Assembly: GCA_910583765.1 (NCBI GenBank)
Contig: CAJTYS010000017.1
Span: 13,231 to 77,230 of the forward strand
Direction of reading: 5' to 3'
From: an uncultured Eubacteriales bacterium
Lineage (GTDB): Bacteria > Bacillota > Clostridia > Peptostreptococcales > Anaerovoracaceae
Length of the DNA stretch: 64,000 nucleotides
How positions within the stretch are numbered: position 1 is the first letter of the stretch; each line of letters begins with the position of its first letter. Below are positions 42,431 to 49,456 of the stretch, piece after piece. The notes below the pieces were generated by a model that searched no databases, was not told the DNA's origin, and was given only the letters and a program-made list of their open reading frames with translations. The position numbers were made by a program, and so were the translations under genes.

Positions 42431-42459
42431 ATAAACGCATGGCTCGACAAAATGCTGCA
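42431..42459 (-). promoter_or_regulatory. ECF-type promoter of DUF1430 copy 1
   Basis: Minus strand: TGCAGC (42454-42459), 16-nt spacer, CGTTTAT (42431-42437). One of six related promoters in 42400-54930. Confidence 0.7.
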
Positions 42460-42627
42460 AAAAACGCAAAGATTTTTATTCCATTCCCCGAAGCTTAACT
42501 GCAAAAGTTCAACTGATTGATTGAATCATTATCTTGCTTTAATTGCAAAGTCTTTTAAAGAAAAGAGTGATATGTTATAATCTCTGTGTTGTCCAACCTA
42601 CACCCGACAACGGGAGGAGGTGTTCAT

Positions 42628-42726
42628 ATGGAAGTTATCATTGCTTTTTTGGTTGCTGTTGCGGCTGGTGTAGCTTGTCACTACATCATCAAATGGTTAG
42701 ATGGCGATCATAAGGACAACAAATAA
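42628..42726 (+). CDS. 32-aa Fst/Ldr-like type I toxin
   Basis: Starts at ATG 42628 after GGGAGGAGG. The peptide has one membrane span (about 3-22, rich in Ala and Val), then KWLDGD and a charged tail, the layout of Fst-family toxins (span, Trp-Leu-Asp region, basic/acidic tail). The ribosome site is flanked by CCCG-ACAA-CGGG and ACACC/GGTGT pairings that could hide it. A TATAAT box at about 42574-42579 serves the mRNA, and a terminator stem lies at 42762-42799. An antisense promoter faces it from 42845-42873. Expected to act on the membrane if translated. Confidence 0.68.
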   Translation: MEVIIAFLVAVAAGVACHYIIKWLDGDHKDNK

Positions 42727-42754
42727 CCTACTGGGTGCTTTTCCAGTATAAAAG

Positions 42755-42838
42755 AAAAGAAGAATCCCCGGGCTGTACGGCAATACAACTCGGGGATTCG
42801 TTTCTTTGTCCATATGGACTTATCATTGCTTTTTGTCT
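42755..42838 (-). ncRNA. candidate antitoxin RNA of the Fst-like locus
   Basis: Expected transcript from the minus-strand promoter at 42845-42873. It shares the bidirectional stem GAATCCCCG/CGGGGATTC (42762-42770 / 42791-42799) with the toxin mRNA and ends in a T-rich tract. Convergent overlap at the shared terminator is the Fst/RNA II arrangement. Ends are estimated. Confidence 0.6.
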
Positions 42839-42844
42839 GCTGAC

Positions 42845-42873
42845 ATTATAGCATATGCAAATTTTAATTGCAA
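42845..42873 (-). promoter_or_regulatory. promoter of the antisense RNA
   Basis: Minus-strand TTGCAA (42868-42873), 17-nt spacer, TATAAT (42845-42850) preceded by TGC. Close to consensus. Confidence 0.75.
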
Positions 42874-42924
42874 GATACACTTCTTTTTTACAAAATAAAA
42901 ACTTCTCCTTATCTAGCCATCATG

Positions 42925-42953
42925 TAAGACGCATGACTCGGCAAAATGCTGCA
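42925..42953 (-). promoter_or_regulatory. ECF-type promoter without an adjacent gene
   Basis: Minus strand: TGCAGC (42948-42953), 16-nt spacer, CGTCTTA (42925-42931). The next element downstream is the antisense-RNA promoter, then DUF1430 copy 1 about 550 bp away. Either a relic of a lost cassette or a second promoter for the region. Confidence 0.55.
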
Positions 42954-43082
42954 AAAACGCAAAATTTTTAGGAAATTTTTTTTGCCATGCATCCCCCAAT
43001 CAAGCCAAGCCCCATCCCTGTTGAAGTATAATAAACACAGAGATGCACTTTCAAAAATTAAACTCTCCTAAGTTTATGATTT

Positions 43083-43547
43083 TCACCTTTTGGTAAAGCG
43101 CATGATAGCTATGACTACAATCACGCCTAATACACTGATCAAAAAATTAATCGCTCTTTCTGACCATGATCCCTTCCAGCGCTCTACATTTTGAACATAT
43201 ATATCATCTTTTGAAATCTTAACCAAGTAAATATGCCATCCATTCGTCAGCGGTCTTTCATCACTTTGGTCAAGAGCCACCATAAAATTCTTCTTATATG
43301 ATTTCACGCAAGGAAACTGATCATAAATCACATATTTCGTAATGTCATCTGCTTTGACAACCGCTATGATTGATTTGTTTATTTCCTCCAGCATCAGAAT
43401 TTCCACATCACTGCCCAGTGATTTTAAATCTTCATGGATCTGTGATTTTCTAATGCTATTTTGATACTCTATCACAACGATTATGAACGCAGTGAGCATG
43501 ACTGCGCCAGTGACTATGATCACACCGTTCCTGACTTTTCTCTTCAT
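43083..43547 (-). CDS. two-span membrane protein of unknown function
   Basis: A 154-aa protein with an N-terminal span (about 8-27) and a C-terminal span (about 131-149), enclosing a domain of about 100 residues that would lie outside the cell. The domain contains a single Cys (DQFPCVKSYKK, about 80) and a lone W-rich KGSWSERAIN before the second span. No known domain was recognised. It is the last gene of a set following the ECF-type promoter at 45066-45094, with a 120-bp gap from the gene before it. Confidence 0.7.
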   Translation of the reverse strand: MKRKVRNGVIIVTGAVMLTAFIIVVIEYQNSIRKSQIHEDLKSLGSDVEILMLEEINKSIIAVVKADDITKYVIYDQFPCVKSYKKNFMVALDQSDERPLTNGWHIYLVKISKDDIYVQNVERWKGSWSERAINFLISVLGVIVVIAIMRFTKR

Positions 43548-43669
43548 TTTTTTACCTTAATCATCATACCCTCTCTTGTAAAAGTGCTGCCCTTTATACT
43601 TGTATGAGCTGCGGCTTTGGCTACTGGCTTTATTTCAGTATTTGGACCATGAAACCCGTGAAAAGCGAG

Positions 43670-44632
43670 TTAGTGTTTTTCAGCCTTCTTTAATATCTTG
43701 TTGGCTGCTTTATCATTTTCCCAAACTTTTGGGTCGTTGATTTCATCGAGGACCCCTCTTACCGTGTCATCCAGACATGCTGGCGTTCCCAGACCTTTGG
43801 TGTACCAGTCAGCAATGAACAACTTTTTGTTTTGACTGCCAATGATGAATTGGTGCGTTTCCGAAAAGCCCCCTGTCTCTTTCCCTTCCACTTCTATGAT
43901 CACCTCCAGAAAAGCGTAGTTTTGTTTTGGATGCCATTCTATGCGACTAAGGCCATAAGAGAGATGGACAGATTGTTCCATGTTCACGTATTTTCCGTAT
44001 TCTAATTTCAACTGAACATACTTTTGTAAATTCTTGTTTGTCGCCAGTTCTCCCGAGTCAAATCTTTTCCCGCACATTGCGGCCTCATAATATCTTTCAA
44101 GAAATGTTCTGCATATTGCATACGTGTTCTCAAAATCGAATTCATTTACCTTGTCGTCTGCGTTTTCTATCGCATTTTCTGCCTGCGTGTTTTCCTGAGC
44201 AAAACTGTTTTCATAAATATCATAAAAAACCCCAATGAACGCTGCGTTCTTCATGAGACCCTCATCCTGTATCTGCGTGTCCGCTACCATTGCCGCATAA
44301 AGACCCAGATTCCTTTTTGACATGTCCGGCAAATCATTCGCTTCTTGCAACACCTTTATTCCAAGCTCGCATTCTTTTTTCATTGCTTCATACGTTGCGT
44401 CCGGATCCGCAAAAACCAGCATTCCAAATTTGTTCGCTCCAATTCGATATGCGTCCTTTGTCACGTCCACTCCATATCCGGAAAGGGGCTCCCCGTCATT
44501 CATGGAATTTCCTTCATAGGGGCCCACAACTCGCGTTGCCTCGTCACGCTGATGAAAAGATTGAGCAATCACTGCGCACACGAGCAGGCCGCAAAGAACG
44601 ATTGTAAACGTTACAGCAAAAATTTTTTTCAT
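43670..44632 (-). CDS. secreted or membrane-anchored protein of unknown function
   Basis: A 320-aa protein with an N-terminal signal/anchor (about 4-24, ending VIAQSF) and an acidic extracytoplasmic region. The middle part carries a helix-rich stretch (about 65-190) and the C-terminal part a beta-rich stretch (about 200-300) with IEWHPKQNYAFLEVIIEVEG. No lipobox Cys is evident at the usual place (one Cys at 14 and one at 19 are inside the hydrophobic core). No family recognised. Located in the cassette behind the ECF-type promoter at 45066-45094, suggesting an envelope role. Confidence 0.72.
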   Translation of the reverse strand: MKKIFAVTFTIVLCGLLVCAVIAQSFHQRDEATRVVGPYEGNSMNDGEPLSGYGVDVTKDAYRIGANKFGMLVFADPDATYEAMKKECELGIKVLQEANDLPDMSKRNLGLYAAMVADTQIQDEGLMKNAAFIGVFYDIYENSFAQENTQAENAIENADDKVNEFDFENTYAICRTFLERYYEAAMCGKRFDSGELATNKNLQKYVQLKLEYGKYVNMEQSVHLSYGLSRIEWHPKQNYAFLEVIIEVEGKETGGFSETHQFIIGSQNKKLFIADWYTKGLGTPACLDDTVRGVLDEINDPKVWENDKAANKILKKAEKH

Positions 44633-44683
44633 ACGGCGTCATTCCTCCATGAAAAAATCATAACGATCTCATCTCTCCAGGTC

Positions 44684-44920
44684 CTATGACAGCGAAAGAG
44701 CGCGAACTGGGTTCTTGATGAAATCAGCGACTCCTATGACCAGCAGGACTAGGCCGACCAGAAATACTGTGAAACACAATACTTTATCAAGATGATACTT
44801 TCTCCACATTTTAACAGCACTGATCATAATAAAGACCGCCGTTAAAATAAGCAGCGGAGACAGAATCAGCCGTAAAAATAAATCTAATGATATCAAATTC
44901 AAAAAAATCACCTTCGTCAT
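44684..44920 (-). CDS. small membrane protein of unknown function
   Basis: About 78 aa with two clear membrane segments (about 9-30 and 43-63) and a basic connector KMWRKYHLDK. The ATG at 44918-44920 has no ribosome site but lies 5 nt after the stop of a possible 38-codon frame (44925-45041), so translation could be coupled; a TTG start at 44959 is the alternative. It is the first clear gene of the cassette behind the ECF-type promoter at 45066-45094. No family recognised. Confidence 0.6.
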   Translation of the reverse strand: MTKVIFLNLISLDLFLRLILSPLLILTAVFIMISAVKMWRKYHLDKVLCFTVFLVGLVLLVIGVADFIKNPVRALSLS

Positions 44921-44924
44921 GGTT

Positions 44925-45041
44925 TTACCAAGTATCTTTTTTCGACTTGTATTTGGCAACAGCCAAATCGCTTTCTATGTCCAGAGAAAAACTTTTCTTG
45001 AAAGCAAAGTGGAATTCACTGGATATTTCTTCAATACACAC
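44925..45041 (-). CDS. possible 38-aa reading frame in the leader of the cassette
   Basis: GTG start at 45039-45041 within the mini-ORF region, ending in TAA 5 nt before the next ATG. The sequence is charged and soluble (contains KKSFSLDIESDLAVAKYKSK). Only weak support: an unusual start and no close ribosome site. Confidence 0.25.
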   Translation of the reverse strand: MCIEEISSEFHFAFKKSFSLDIESDLAVAKYKSKKDTW

Positions 45042-45051
45042 ATCTTTTCAT
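45031..45051 (-). other. six-codon leader mini-ORF (MKRCVY)
   Basis: ATG to TGA just after the ECF-type promoter; same position and near-identical peptide as at 42396, 47857 and 51165. Confidence 0.35.
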
Positions 45052-45065
45052 TGCCCCTCTATATA

Positions 45066-45094
45066 TAAGACGAATAACTCGGCAAAATGTTGCA
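45066..45094 (-). promoter_or_regulatory. ECF-type promoter of the 43083-44920 cassette
   Basis: Minus strand: TGCAAC (45089-45094), 16-nt spacer, CGTCTTA (45066-45072). Sequence from here to 45165 is nearly identical to 51200-51299. Confidence 0.7.
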
Positions 45095-45110
45095 AAAAAC
45101 GCAAAATTTT

Positions 45111-45165
45111 TTAATTTTTTTTGGTGTTGGAGCAATCACCGAATGCCAATTGCTCATTCACGAAA
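45111..45165 (-). pseudogene. C-terminal remnant of a paralogue of the 51246-51947 protein
   Basis: The last about 17 codons, FVNEQLAFGDCS and TKKN then TAA, match the end of the gene at 51246-51947, but no related sequence continues upstream. It shows that the block 'gene end plus ECF promoter' was duplicated and then truncated. Confidence 0.6.
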
Positions 45166-45322
45166 AAAACTTCCATTTTAATGATTCGTGCCGCTTGGGG
45201 GTTAAAAGCACGCCTCCGCCCATGCGATCATATCGGAGCCAACCACCTTTCTACTGCTTTAGATGCGTTTCACGCAAAAACGTAACAGCAATAAGGAGCA
45301 AGGCCATGAACGGCCAGCCAGC

Positions 45323-45931
45323 TCACAATTCAATGATCCGATCCCCCGCCCTTTTGATTTCTTCATCGTGGGTGACCAGGATGATGGTCTTTCCATATTT
45401 ATGGAGGATCTTCAAAATGTCCATCACCATTTTCGCGTTTTGTCGATCCAGGGATCCCGTGGGTTCGTCAGCTAAAATCAAATCACATTTTTTGATCAGC
45501 AGCCTGGCCAGAGCCACTCGCTGCTGCTCACCGCCGGACAGAGTGTAGACCCTGCTGTCCAGTTTGTCTCCTAGCTTCACCAATTCCAGGGCCTTTTCGA
45601 TGGAAATGTTGGTCCTGCTCTTTGGCCGCACCAGTTCCAGGTTTTGTCGCACGGTTTTGTCTTCGATCAAAACGAAATTCTGAAACACGAACCCGACCAC
45701 GTCACTGTAATATTGGAGCTGGTTTTTTCGTTTCGTCACGTCCATGCCGGCGACTCGGATGGAGCCGCCCTGAAAAGGCTCCAACGCACCGATCATGTTG
45801 AGCAGCGTGGTCTTTCCGCAGCCGCTGGGTCCGGAGAAAACAACGAATTCCCCCTTTTCGATCTTCAAGTTCAAATTTTGAAAAAGGGGTTTGCTGTCAA
45901 AAGACTTTTTCACGTTCGTCAATTCTATCAT
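45323..45931 (-). CDS. ABC transporter ATP-binding protein of the DUF1430 system
   Basis: About 202 aa. Walker A SGPSGCGKTT (about 35-44), signature LSGGEQQRVALARL (about 133-146), Walker B LILADEPTGSLD, H-loop VTHD. Such short ATPases accompany bacteriocin-associated DUF1430 membrane proteins. The ATG at 45929-45931 overlaps the stop codon of the DUF1430 gene (ATGA), so the two are translationally coupled and surely work together. The open frame extends far upstream but only as antisense-frame overlap within the membrane-protein gene; GGAAG before ATG 45931 fixes the start. Confidence 0.92.
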   Translation of the reverse strand: MIELTNVKKSFDSKPLFQNLNLKIEKGEFVVFSGPSGCGKTTLLNMIGALEPFQGGSIRVAGMDVTKRKNQLQYYSDVVGFVFQNFVLIEDKTVRQNLELVRPKSRTNISIEKALELVKLGDKLDSRVYTLSGGEQQRVALARLLIKKCDLILADEPTGSLDRQNAKMVMDILKILHKYGKTIILVTHDEEIKRAGDRIIEL

Positions 45932-47838
45932 AATATGCTTCCTTTCAAAATCCGCTGGATGTTCTTTTTCTCTAGTTTCCTGACGCAGCTGACGATCAAG
46001 GCCGCTTCGATCAGGATGACCATTCCTGTGCCAAAAATCATATAGAGCCATGTTCGCATATGCAAAAAATAACTGGCCGCTGCCATGCACATGCCGCCCA
46101 AAACCGTACAGCATAACGTGACGGACACCAATCGTCGATATCGCTCCAGCAAAGAGTGTCCCAATGTCTTGCGCAGCACCAACTCCCGCGCGTTCACTTG
46201 AAACTCGTAACGAAGGACATGATAAATCAGAAGCGTCTCGATCAACAGCATAGCGCACGCCAAGGCGATGCCGAGCACCATGCCTCCTTTCTTCACATTC
46301 CACTGACGAGAGAAATTCTCATAGGCGTTGGTCTTGTAGACGATCTCGTCTTCCAGCCCATTGGCCACTATAAACGCCCTCAACTCTTCATCCGTGATGT
46401 CCAGCATTGCAGATTGAATGACATAAGGATCCACCTGACCTACATCTGTCATGCAGTTCAACGCAATCGGTGGACTTTCTTTCAATTTTGTGGTTCCTAT
46501 GCCTATATCGGAAATCGAACCGTCACAAGCCAGCAATTCCACGCCGCCCTCATACTCAATTTCATCGAACGCATAGACTCCCTGATAATAATTGTCGAAC
46601 GCTTTTTTCAATGAGGTCTTTTCGCTTTCTTTCACATCAGAAGGAAGGATAAAATACACTTGCTGCTTCCAATCCACGTCTTTTAATTGAGGAATCTTCT
46701 GTTCCAAGTATGACAGTGTTCCAGCGTCCGCATAGATGTAATCGCCGACCGCCTTTCCAGGATCGTTGATTTCCACCATGGTGAAGGTCTTCTCTTTTTT
46801 CAGGTAATCTTTGTACAGCTTTAGCCCCATCTCATCGGAATGCTTGAAGTCAGGACTGTGTATGTCAAGATTGACCATGATGTAATGATAATCTTTGTGT
46901 TCTTGGAAGATCCATTTCTGTTCATGAAATTCCACGCCTTCCAAAACAACTCCCGCGCAGCCGTTCACCATGCCCAGCGTGACGAGCACGGCGGTGATTT
47001 TGTACAAGTAACTGATTTTCAAGACCCGCTTCGCCCGAGGCCCAATGTGCATGTCTTTTTTATGATCCGTCAACAGCAAAATGAAATAAAGCCCCGCATT
47101 CGTAGCTATGATCAAAAGCACCCAAGGCATGGCGTTTTGAAAATAATATTCCAAGGAAGACATTCTGCCGCACACTACGAAAGAGACGCAGAAACAAACG
47201 CCATAGAAAACTCCGTCCACAGCCGCCCCTTTCGCCGCGAACCATTTCAGATCCTGGCCGGACACCAGGCGGATCAGGGCTTCTTTCCGCCGCAAGGCGA
47301 TGTCGTACAAGGTGAGCATGACCGTGGAAAGAAGGATAAAAAGCCAGGGCAGGGCATGTTGATGTTGGTTCTGGCTTGGGGTTCCTTCATCTTCCAGCTC
47401 CCCATTCACGTCCTCGCTGAACCTGCGGATGTCCGCCGCGTCTCCGCGGACGGAATATTCCACGATGCGCCCATCGCCCATGAACCCATGCAATGGACGG
47501 ACAGCGACTTCCACGGCTCCAAAACTCAGGCTTTCATAAACGCCTTGCTCCACCAAAGAAGATGTCTTCAATATGTCTTCCATCCCTGGGGTGCAATAAA
47601 ACGTGATCTTCTGGGAAAATGCATCGTCCACCTGGTAGTCTTCCGTGAAGCATTCAACGGAACGCCGCTTTGCCACCTCGCTCACGTCTTTTGCGTCCAC
47701 CTGCGCTTCCGGGGTGACCCGCACGGTGGCGTATTCCACTTCAAAGCCACCTAAAACGTGCTGTGCGTAACTTTCCATGATGAAGAAGCACATCGCCGCC
47801 AGAAGGATAACGCTGATCATGTATTTGATGATTCGCAT
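45928..47838 (-). CDS. DUF1430-like bacteriocin-associated membrane protein (copy 2)
   Basis: A 636-aa paralogue of the protein encoded at 40459-42375, with the same plan: N-terminal span, extracytoplasmic domain, central spans (about 165-310), second extracytoplasmic domain and three C-terminal spans, including ELVLRKTLGHSL near residue 553. Shared stretches such as IRLVSGQDLKWFA and AMLDITDEEL show clear homology. Coupled to an ABC ATPase gene downstream. Driven by the ECF-type promoter at 47892-47920 with a six-codon mini-ORF in its leader. A role in export of, or protection from, a peptide is inferred from the family. Confidence 0.78.
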   Translation of the reverse strand: MRIIKYMISVILLAAMCFFIMESYAQHVLGGFEVEYATVRVTPEAQVDAKDVSEVAKRRSVECFTEDYQVDDAFSQKITFYCTPGMEDILKTSSLVEQGVYESLSFGAVEVAVRPLHGFMGDGRIVEYSVRGDAADIRRFSEDVNGELEDEGTPSQNQHQHALPWLFILLSTVMLTLYDIALRRKEALIRLVSGQDLKWFAAKGAAVDGVFYGVCFCVSFVVCGRMSSLEYYFQNAMPWVLLIIATNAGLYFILLLTDHKKDMHIGPRAKRVLKISYLYKITAVLVTLGMVNGCAGVVLEGVEFHEQKWIFQEHKDYHYIMVNLDIHSPDFKHSDEMGLKLYKDYLKKEKTFTMVEINDPGKAVGDYIYADAGTLSYLEQKIPQLKDVDWKQQVYFILPSDVKESEKTSLKKAFDNYYQGVYAFDEIEYEGGVELLACDGSISDIGIGTTKLKESPPIALNCMTDVGQVDPYVIQSAMLDITDEELRAFIVANGLEDEIVYKTNAYENFSRQWNVKKGGMVLGIALACAMLLIETLLIYHVLRYEFQVNARELVLRKTLGHSLLERYRRLVSVTLCCTVLGGMCMAAASYFLHMRTWLYMIFGTGMVILIEAALIVSCVRKLEKKNIQRILKGSIL

Positions 47839-47856
47839 ATTGTTTCCTTCTTTTCT

Positions 47857-47877
47857 TCAATATACACGCTTTTTCAT
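47857..47877 (-). other. six-codon leader mini-ORF (MKKRVY)
   Basis: ATG AAA AAG CGT GTA TAT TGA, differing from the copy at 42396-42416 only in synonymous positions and the stop codon used. Confidence 0.35.
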
Positions 47878-47891
47878 TGTCTTTCTATATA

Positions 47892-47920
47892 TAAAACGCA
47901 TAAGTCAGCAAAATGTTGCA
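47892..47920 (-). promoter_or_regulatory. ECF-type promoter of DUF1430 copy 2
   Basis: Minus strand: TGCAAC (47915-47920), 16-nt spacer, CGTTTTA (47892-47898). Confidence 0.7.
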
Positions 47921-47966
47921 GAAAAACCAAAAGTTTTTGTGAAATTTTTTCCATCCCCTGCACTAA

Positions 47967-48629
47967 TCAATGATATCGCTGTTTCCTGCGATTGCCCATA
48001 TAGCCTGCAAGGTACAACGCCGCCGCCGCCAACATGACATAAACGTATTTGTCCAGCAAAAGCTCCACGCTCATGAATCTGGTGTCGTAGCAATTTAGCC
48101 AACCGAAAGGCACCTGGTTCCCAAAAATGGACGCCAGCCAGTAAACTGACACGGCCAGGAACGGCACTGTCATGGAACCGCTCCAAAACATGACGCAGAA
48201 AAATAGGCTCGTGTAAAAACAGCTGCTGATGGCCATCCGCAGGTATTCCAGCCATACGTTGCCCACCCATATGCCCGCTGCTACGCATCCCAAAGCTACC
48301 ACGGCCAAGTACAGCAGCAGCCAAAGCAGCACCAGGTTATCCTTCATGCGATGGTTCACGTAATGGATTTCATCGCCGTCAGCTTCGATCAATTCCACAA
48401 AAGCGAAACCCATTCCCCACACGGACATCAAGGGCACCAAGTATTGGGTGAGGATGACGAAATTTTCCTCCACGTAATAAACGTCCCCGTATTTCTTCAT
48501 GACCGCGCATAAAACCAGGGGGATCACCGCAAAGAGCAGGAGCACCGGCACGGCCAGCAGCTTTTTCACGTTTTTCAGTTGAAACAGGAACAGCTGGCGT
48601 TCCCTTTCTAAATGTTTTCCAGCACGCAT
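47967..48629 (-). CDS. ABC-2-like membrane protein
   Basis: A 220-aa protein with six probable membrane spans (about 23-43, 58-80, 100-122, 128-150, 155-178 and 190-210) and a short charged N terminus. Its gene overlaps the upstream ABC ATPase gene by 22 bp and comes last in a three-gene set (permease with M1-like ectodomain, ATPase, this protein), so it is probably a second membrane subunit of that transporter. No signature motif; the family assignment is by topology and context only. Confidence 0.68.
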   Translation of the reverse strand: MRAGKHLERERQLFLFQLKNVKKLLAVPVLLLFAVIPLVLCAVMKKYGDVYYVEENFVILTQYLVPLMSVWGMGFAFVELIEADGDEIHYVNHRMKDNLVLLWLLLYLAVVALGCVAAGIWVGNVWLEYLRMAISSCFYTSLFFCVMFWSGSMTVPFLAVSVYWLASIFGNQVPFGWLNCYDTRFMSVELLLDKYVYVMLAAAALYLAGYMGNRRKQRYH

Positions 48630-49456
48630 ATGTAACCGTCCTCGATCCTCGGCTCCGCTCTTTGGCAGGACTGCCGTTCCTCGGCCACGAAACGATACCT
48701 CGCCTCATCGCCCTGTTCAAACCGTCTCTCTATGAAGCGTCTGCCGGACAACGCCGCCAGTTCGCCTTCGCCGCACTCGAAAGTCTTGCCCTGGGCCATG
48801 GCTTTCAGCTCTTTCGCCGTGCCGTTGAAGGCAACTTTTCCTTGATCCATGATCAGAATCTTGTCGCAAAGCGCATCCACGTCTTCCACGATATGGGTGG
48901 AAATCAGGATCGTCTTGCCCTTTGGCAGGGAGGAAACCAACATCTTGAACCGCAGCCGTTCTTCCGGGTCCAGACCGGCGGTGGGTTCATCGAACACCAA
49001 AATTTCCGGGTCCCCCAAGAGCGCCTGGGCGATGCCCAGTCTGCGGAGCATGCCGCCGGATAGAGGCTTCGCTTTCTTGTCCGCCACTTCCTCCAGGTTG
49101 ACCATCCGCAGCGCCTGTTCCACCTCCGGCTCCCGCTTCTTTTTCGAGATCCCTTTGAGGACGCAGAAATATTCCAGGTTTTCTTTCGCGGTCAATTCCC
49201 GGTACGCACCGAATTTCTGCGGCAAATACCCGACTCGTTCCATATAATGTTTGTTGTTTTTGATGCTTTGCTCTTTCCACAAAACATCGCCTTTAAAACG
49301 ATATAAGTTGGTCAGGCAGCGAATGAAGGTGGTCTTCCCCGCGCCGTTGGGCCCCAGCAGCCCGTAGACTCCCAGTTCCAAATTCAAAGACAAGGGCCGG
49401 ACCACCGTCTTCTTCCTAAAGCTTTTTGACAAGTCTTTTATTTCTAACATGGTCAT
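48608..49456 (-). CDS. ABC transporter ATP-binding protein (CcmA/DrrA type)
   Basis: About 282 aa. Walker A LGPNGAGKTT (about 34-43), signature LSGGMLRRLGIAQAL (about 135-149), Walker B ILVFDEPTAGLDP (about 155-167), H-loop STH. A C-terminal extension of about 80 residues is typical of ATPases paired with ABC-2 permeases. ATG 49454-49456 has AAAGGAG upstream and overlaps the stop of the permease gene (ATGA). Energises the adjacent membrane proteins. Confidence 0.92.
   Translation of the reverse strand: MTMLEIKDLSKSFRKKTVVRPLSLNLELGVYGLLGPNGAGKTTFIRCLTNLYRFKGDVLWKEQSIKNNKHYMERVGYLPQKFGAYRELTAKENLEYFCVLKGISKKKREPEVEQALRMVNLEEVADKKAKPLSGGMLRRLGIAQALLGDPEILVFDEPTAGLDPEERLRFKMLVSSLPKGKTILISTHIVEDVDALCDKILIMDQGKVAFNGTAKELKAMAQGKTFECGEGELAALSGRRFIERRFEQGDEARYRFVAEERQSCQRAEPRIEDGYICVLENI

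Noticed and set aside
45932..46303. N-terminal extension of the ABC ATPase frame
   Set aside because: Overlaps the DUF1430 coding region in another frame; the ATG at 45931 has its own ribosome site and begins a normal ATPase.
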